Positions 59,201 to 64,000 of a stretch of 64,000 nt of DNA are shown in pieces. The stretch lies in contig JAAPAO010000019.1 in the NCBI GenBank assembly GCA_013115145.1, positions 62,001 to 126,000 of the forward strand, written 5' to 3'. Position 1 is the stretch's first letter, and every line of letters starts with the position of its first letter. The position numbers and the translations under genes are program-made. This stretch comes from Perkinsus chesapeaki (lineage: Eukaryota > Perkinsozoa > Perkinsida > Perkinsidae). The notes below the pieces were generated by a model. The model saw only the letters and a program-made list of their open reading frames with translations. It made no database searches and was not told the DNA's origin.

Positions 59201-59466
59201 ACGGAACTGATTTGTATTTTAGTCGAGGATCCCCACAGGCAATCCTACAATTATATTCTCCGGACGTGGAATCCGGTATACCCATCGGGACCACATGGAT
59301 ATACATCTCTAACTTCTCCACGGATCACTATGCGTGTCATAGAGCTCGGGGTGGGCCGAAAAAACAGAGAGGACGCACCACAACAACAGCACACCGCAAT
59401 GAAACCGCCAACAACGTGCAACCTGACGCGAATGCTAAACTAACTCGTGATGAGGTATTTACATGA
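56205..59466 (+). CDS. Two-TM membrane protein with large extracytoplasmic sensor-like (Cache-like) domain
   Basis: Start MAALRRLSQAFQVFNRAEG at 56205. Short introns connect, in frame: EARDSRGDERAG|EKNISLDETTAADVK (44-nt intron), SGISAMLSSSTTSDGNKN, QRVAAARVVAGTEEDRPA, then TM1 (MVRIIGTVLVLCIMTGSGLVIS) and an outside region: ISTNLHYTATAERQRDIF, AWLETAMQVRDAIHW, a long exon near 57690-58039, EQPGSSLNESDVLSS...NQFLIPVYT, GVVGEPFLVGRATIDVRDLS...VYLTTREGTVVAA (58253-58490), and HLKQLTEYDYSDVYQ...GIAFALVAFSEVD (to 58877). TM2 is SSLVPYGLTLALTVILVL (about 58955), then a basic Thr/Gln/Asn-rich tail to TGA 59464-59466. TM, Cache-like region, TM is the layout of sensor receptors (chemoreceptors, receptor cyclases), but I see no cyclase, kinase or phosphatase domain. 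The Cache assignment is by pattern (G..F.V..A.IDVR.LS, VYL...G.VVA), not proven. It could continue past GAG|GTATTT. Confidence 0.55.
58608..58629. repeat. 22-bp perfect palindrome near an intron acceptor
   Basis: TGACTGTCACT followed by AGTGACAGTCA, no loop, about 20 nt upstream of the acceptor CACTGCAG in the sensor-like gene. Confidence 0.85.
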
Positions 59467-59966
59467 ATCCTTCATGAGAAGCAACAAGTCGACCCCCTGC
59501 TGTCGGGTAAGGCAACTGATGATGAGGAGGCGCTGGAAACCAAGCATCCTCCTCAGGATCGTAATATTCCACGAGCGAGGTGGGACCGTGAAGGCCAGTA
59601 TTACCACCCGCCGCATACCTGAATAGAATTGGGACACAGTTGCACAGGGACAGTTCCCAACTTACACAAAGCCATTGGCTAAAGTCGCCACGCCCAGCCC
59701 AAAACGACCAAGAGACAACGGGGCGGCAGAAGATCATAGGCCCGTCTCGAGGTCGTATCTACTAAAATAATGAGACTCCTCGTGGTAGGTGAACTGATTA
59801 GATCGTCCTCCCATAACAAGTATGTGGGGAACTGCTTCCGAATGGTAAAAGAACCTGCCTTGAATGCACTGATGACCACCATAGGAGGGGCAAATGACTT
59901 TGTAATGGGCCCATCTACAACTTCGACAGGAAACGCTTCTTTCAGCACATCTAACTTTGCTTGCAT
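59459..59966 (-). CDS. Kelch-repeat protein (partial model)
   Basis: The last exon reads YAAGGNTGLHGPTSLVEYYD followed by PEEDAWFPAPPHHQLPYPTAGG, a kelch blade (double Gly, then Y-D-x6-W), ending GFM and TAA at 59461-59459. An upstream minus frame from ATG 59966 (MQAKLDVLKEAFPVEVVDG...PPMVVISAF) could be the first exon, with a junction somewhere in 59.62-59.76 kb that I could not fix. Only one clear blade is visible, so the protein is either short or broken. The gene converges with the sensor-like gene: the two stop codons lie three bases apart in opposite orientation, so the 3' UTRs must overlap. Confidence 0.45.
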
Positions 59967-61089
59967 GTTATAGTCAGTCCATGCGAGGGACTCTTATTGG
60001 CATCGAGGGACGTACTCGGAATCAGATGATGTTCTCCGAGACATGTCTAGGGGTCCGCACGTATTAACTGGGATTGATACCATATAAAGAATGCTGCTCT
60101 GGAAAGCATTGTCCTACATTAGGGTAAATTTTGTAGTATGTTTTCATTTTGATGAGTCGTGTGGTTTGTCATTTTGTTGGATTTGTAAGAACTTTATGTT
60201 GTTCCGCTTTCATCTACATGCGAAAAATAGCATTCAACACTTAGCGCAGAAGGCTCCGGCAAACGTATGCGCTTCAACCCAAAATCGGCACGAGATACCT
60301 AACGCATCGAAATAGCTCGGTGATGGTACTAAGGAAAGCCACCACAGGAGGCGGAACTTCCGTCGTGGATGGCCTGGTACAGTCCACTCTGGTGACGCGG
60401 GGGCTCTCGCCGAGGCCCTCTCGGTGTCCCTTTCTTCGTAGTTATTCTCCGAGTTGGAGACTCCAACTTATCTTCTCATATAATCTTTGATATACCCGAA
60501 TTATGTCTTGTATTCTGCCGGTCAGCTCCCTACTGGCGTCGTAGCTTGCGCGGTAGGTTCCTAATATATTATATGTGGTAACTTATCTCGTTCGACACCC
60601 CCGAAAAGTTGTGCCCGACGGCCGCGATATTTGAGACTCAAATTTTGAGTGGTGTCCCAGCACTGAAATCTGATCTATCAATGCCCGAGCTAGCGGTATT
60701 GGCTGTCTGCGTTTATTTTCCTGGGTAGTATCGATACTGCAGCTGAACCCTCGAAGTAGGAAGCCCTGCTGACCTTTCAAGTAGTGTTGTCAACTCATGG
60801 GCGCATATTTCACACTCACAAGTTGCATCTCGCTCATCTGGCCAACAGCGAAGAATAGGCCCATGATAACTTATAACCAACTATATTAGCTCCTCTGCAA
60901 GATAATACTGTGGCGAGTGAGAGCTTCAACAAAGCTCGTGCTGTACCAGCGGGTAGACAAGTAAGTTACGTCACGGTCACGATCCCACTTACGTCGCGAC
61001 CAAGCTCGTGAAGTCGAATGGGTAGAACCATCGTTAGCCTAATTCAATTTCATGATACCATGTTTGCATAGCTTAGCGGAATACGTTTA
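59967..61089. other. No gene seen
   Basis: About 1.1 kb. It contains a 17-bp palindrome at 60452-60468 (AGTTGGAG, A, CTCCAACT) and short frames only. 5' flank of S28 copy C at the right; the kelch gene may extend into the left part. Confidence 0.45.
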
Positions 61090-63643
61090 ATGCTCAATCT
61101 TCTACGTGGAGCGCTCTGCCTACCGATCCTGCTCTGCGGCATTTGTGCTGCTATAACTCAAGATAATCAGACATGGTCATTTAATAGGTAACTGATAGAA
61201 TCGTTGGAGCATGCCCCCCTCGTGATCAACGTTAAGTGTTGTTGAGTAACGAATTGGCCACGTTTAGGTCTAACACAGGCGGGGAAGGCTTTTATCCTAT
61301 CGGCCATTCTTCGGAAGGATTCTCACCTCACTTGAAAGCTGGCTGGATGGAGGGAACCTGTCTTTCTCTCGTGGACCATTCAAAAGTTACGTCTAATCAT
61401 TGATTCATTGTACCTCGTGCATCTGTTCTGATTCTTCTTCTCCTTTTCAGCAGTCTTCTGAGCGTATATCTGATATGGAGAATTTGGTCTACGTCATATC
61501 TTCCTTAACCAATATTCTATATTAGTATTACTAGTAACACGTTTTACTCGATATTCGGCTGAAGATTCGGGTTAACTTTTGCCTGATATTCGTTTGTATA
61601 TTTTATCAGTCGATACACTACAGCTTGCAGTCTGTAAGGAGGTTATATTTAGGTAGAGAAGGAGGAGAATTTCGTCAATCATTCATGCAGAATAACGACT
61701 ACTATAATCCGAGGAAGCCGGTAGGCAATTAAAGAGATTGGTCCAATTTAGTTGGAACTTGGAATGGAGCTCCTACTCGTTCAGCTCACCGTTCCTTATG
61801 CAGTTACTGTTCCTGCAAGTGAGCGGATTTTCTCCGATCCTCGGAATTCCTCTAATTGAGATGGAAGATGCCGCTGATCGAATGGGCGCCATCATGATAA
61901 TGCTGCAACAGAGGTATTTCGTTAATTTTCGTCATAGCCGATTAGATGCTTCCATACCAGTCAGTACTTCCGGCAGGTATTCCGGTGGAAGCATGCCTAC
62001 GAATGAGTTCTCAGTGGCAACTCTGAAAAAGCTTTTCACAGTGCCCCAGTCAGTCCAAGATGTGGCTTTCTTCGGTGCACAGATAAAATCAGCGACACCG
62101 GAAATGAAAATCATTCTTTTTGGATGCAGTAAAGGAGGGGTAGGCAGCTCCTTTTCCGAGATGACTCCATTGATGGCTTGTGCGTCGATCATATTTCGTG
62201 TCAGACGATTGCAGCATTGGCTCGAAAGTATTACCCGCATATATTTGATGGAGCCATTGTGTCCTCAGCTACACTTAAGTTTCAACTAGAGAACGAGAAG
62301 TAGGTCTGAACTCAATGGTCTCCTCCAGTAAGTTTATACAGTATCTCTCCCATTCTCTATGACGTCAAGCTTACGATATGGCTGTCGTTGACAGAGCCAT
62401 TTACTTTCAGGTACGCCGAGGTTGTGAATAAAGATTTCTCCAATAGTGACTTGGGCGGGAGCCGTAGCTGCTTAAAGGCAGTGAGTGCACAACACCTTTC
62501 AATCTCTTGACATTTCCCGGCAGGTGAGGGATGCCCATTTAGCTATTGGGGAGAGTTAGGGTCGCAAGAAGGCCGCCGAGAACTCGAGGAGAAGTTCGGC
62601 TTGAGTGAGGGAGATTTGGAAACCCCGGAAACCCAGACTTCGCTGTGAGCTCTTTAACTCCTCGCTATCAACGGAAGTACTACCCAGTACATATTATGAT
62701 GGCGCGACTGGCGCGATGTTACAGTCCAATGACCCGCTATGTGAGAAAGACTATTGCAACATCAAAAAAATCTGCGCAAAGCTTACAAAAGGAAAGTAGG
62801 AATATGGTTGACGATCGTTAACTGTTAATAGACACTGTTATGTAGGGAATCTCTATTGGATAAGTTGGCTACTATTTACAAGACTCATAGACCTCCTCCA
62901 ACACATTTTGTTGAGAATCTACGACGTCTCATCCTTCAGTAGGCACTAGATCCAAGTTTGGTTCTAGGCTTGGTATTCGAATTCGCTCATTTAGGTTAAA
63001 GGATGATAAGAGCTCCGACTACAATAGGTTGGGCGAGTTTCATGTCTGCTCGACCAGGGGACTGATGGCGTCCTGCAAACAAGCGACCTGCCCATTCTTC
63101 ACGAGAGAAGGATACGACTGGATGGATTTTTCACTTTGGAAATGCAAAGAAGGATTTGGAATATCTAAAGAAGAGGTGAGTTGCCTGAGGCAAACTCCAG
63201 TCATGAGTTGGTAAATTTTGAGGTACTCGAGGGAGTTACAGAGCTTCAAAAATATGTTGGAGACTTCCGCACGACGACAAATGTATTATCGATTAACGGT
63301 GATGCCGATCCATGGTACCCGTCATCTATATCTCAAGAGGGAGAAGGTCCGGAGGCGGAGATGGTAAGAGTAAATTGATATCAGTAGTCCGAACAAGTGG
63401 TTCTCATTAAAAACAGGTTAAAAGTGCATCACATTGCTACTGGTGCAGCGTATATGACAAGTAGGTCATTGGTGCGGAGCCTCGGGAGGATTTGTGCAAT
63501 CAATTAATTCAATGGGGCCTTGCCTCATAAGCTAGATCATCCAGTAGCTGCGCTTCTCGAAAATATAAGGCATGACTACGATGATCTTTCTCAGGAAAGT
63601 TTGCAAGAAGGTACGCAAAACTATCGAGAAGTGGCTCAAATGA
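61090..63643 (+). pseudogene. S28 serine carboxypeptidase-like, copy C, with a 1-nt deletion
   Basis: Same exon plan as copies A and B, and the best signal peptide of the three (MLNLLRGALCLPILLCGICA). Exons: SSEGFSPHLKAGW...LVDHSKV; GREGGEFRQSFMQNNDYYNP; |YSGGSMPTNEFSVATLKKLF; nucleophile IILFGCSKGG|TIAALARKYYPHIFDGAIVSSA; YAEVVNKDFSNSDLGG; then DAHLAIGE followed by a frame break: the expected codon after GAG AG- lacks one base (near 62557-62559) and the frame runs into TAG, whereas the shifted frame continues LGSQEGRRELEEKFGLSEGD like the other copies. Later exons NDPLCEKDYCNIKKICAKL, EFHVCSTRGLMASCKQ, VLSINGDADPWYPSS and HHIATGAA|KVCKKVRKTIEKWLK are intact, stop 63641-63643. So it is a very young pseudogene, or the sequence has an error there. 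Confidence 0.7.
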
Positions 63644-64000
63644 GTAGACAAATTCCACTGCCGGTCCCTCAACCGGTGCTCACCCGTTCTCTGTTGTAAC
63701 GGGTCTCATTCACTTTTTGAATCAAATGACTTTATTAAATGTTCACTATCGAATGGACAGAATCAGATATACAATGCCCATCATTCCTATTCGGCTGATG
63801 CTTCGTCATCTTTTTGCCGATAGAGATATCTGCCCTTTTGAAAACATAAGGCTTGAGTTGACATAATTATCCTGTTGGCGTGATAATGTTTCCTCTCTTG
63901 AAGGAGGTAGCACAACGATTAGCAGCAAGCGGCCGTTCAGCATCGCTGTGTGCCCAAATCAAGGTGACCTAGACTGGTATCGTTGTGGTACGCACCATGA
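63644..64000. other. 3' flank of S28 copy C
   Basis: Contains the shared flank word GGCTGATGCTTCGTC at 63793 and some similarity to the flanks of copies A and B. The window ends here. Confidence 0.5.

Noticed and set aside
63510-63600. A frame reading HKLDHPVAALLENI in the last intron of S28 copy C, tempting as the missing GAHHLDL exon
   Set aside because: There is no AG acceptor between the upstream stop and the His codon, and nothing similar is found in copies A or B.

Overview
This window is eukaryotic nuclear DNA from an intron-rich alveolate-type protist; a Perkinsus-like (perkinsozoan) organism is my best guess. The reasons are spliceosomal introns that are mostly 35-57 nt, AG|GT donors with several AG|GC donors, gene spacing of about 100-600 nt, long runs of genes on one strand, and axonemal genes (dynein p28 light chain, CFAP57) that imply a flagellated stage. 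The taxon is an inference; no rRNA or organelle marker is present. I saw no bacterial operons, CRISPR array, rRNA or convincing tRNA gene.

Layout: 0-4 kb holds one small secreted-protein gene (+). From 4 to 21.5 kb nearly all genes are on the minus strand: a tandem pair of mpaB/rubber-oxygenase-type (DUF2236) membrane proteins, one with an in-frame TAG; the axonemal dynein light intermediate chain; a C2H2 zinc-finger ORF; a GNAT acetyltransferase; an unrecognised membrane protein; a COPI-associated membrane protein with an added C-terminal tail; an unrecognised hydrophobic protein; an M3-type (mitochondrial intermediate peptidase-like) protein whose HExxH site is degenerate; and a small protein. 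The strand switches at about 21.5-21.8 kb. The plus strand then carries a coiled-coil protein, a single-exon diacylglycerol kinase, a Mei2-type RNA-binding protein, a GH47 alpha-mannosidase, two S28 serine carboxypeptidase paralogues, a long CFAP57 (WD40 plus coiled-coil) gene, a coiled-coil/helical protein, and a two-TM sensor-like membrane protein. The last of these meets a minus-strand kelch gene tail to tail. A third, frameshifted S28 copy closes the window.

Relations between genes: dynein p28 and CFAP57 act in the axoneme; GH47 and the COPI-associated protein act in the ER/Golgi. The S28 copies share intron positions and 3' flanks, so they are a recent local duplication, with the copy A and B units also sharing a downstream block. 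Most gene models come from removing short introns by eye so that frame and family motifs are restored; exon edges are firm where a motif spans the junction and tentative elsewhere. The oddest signals are the catalytically altered M3 protein, the S28 copies without the usual C-terminal histidine motif, a 12-bp word scattered in introns and exons, and a possible two-domain fusion of the mpaB-type pair.
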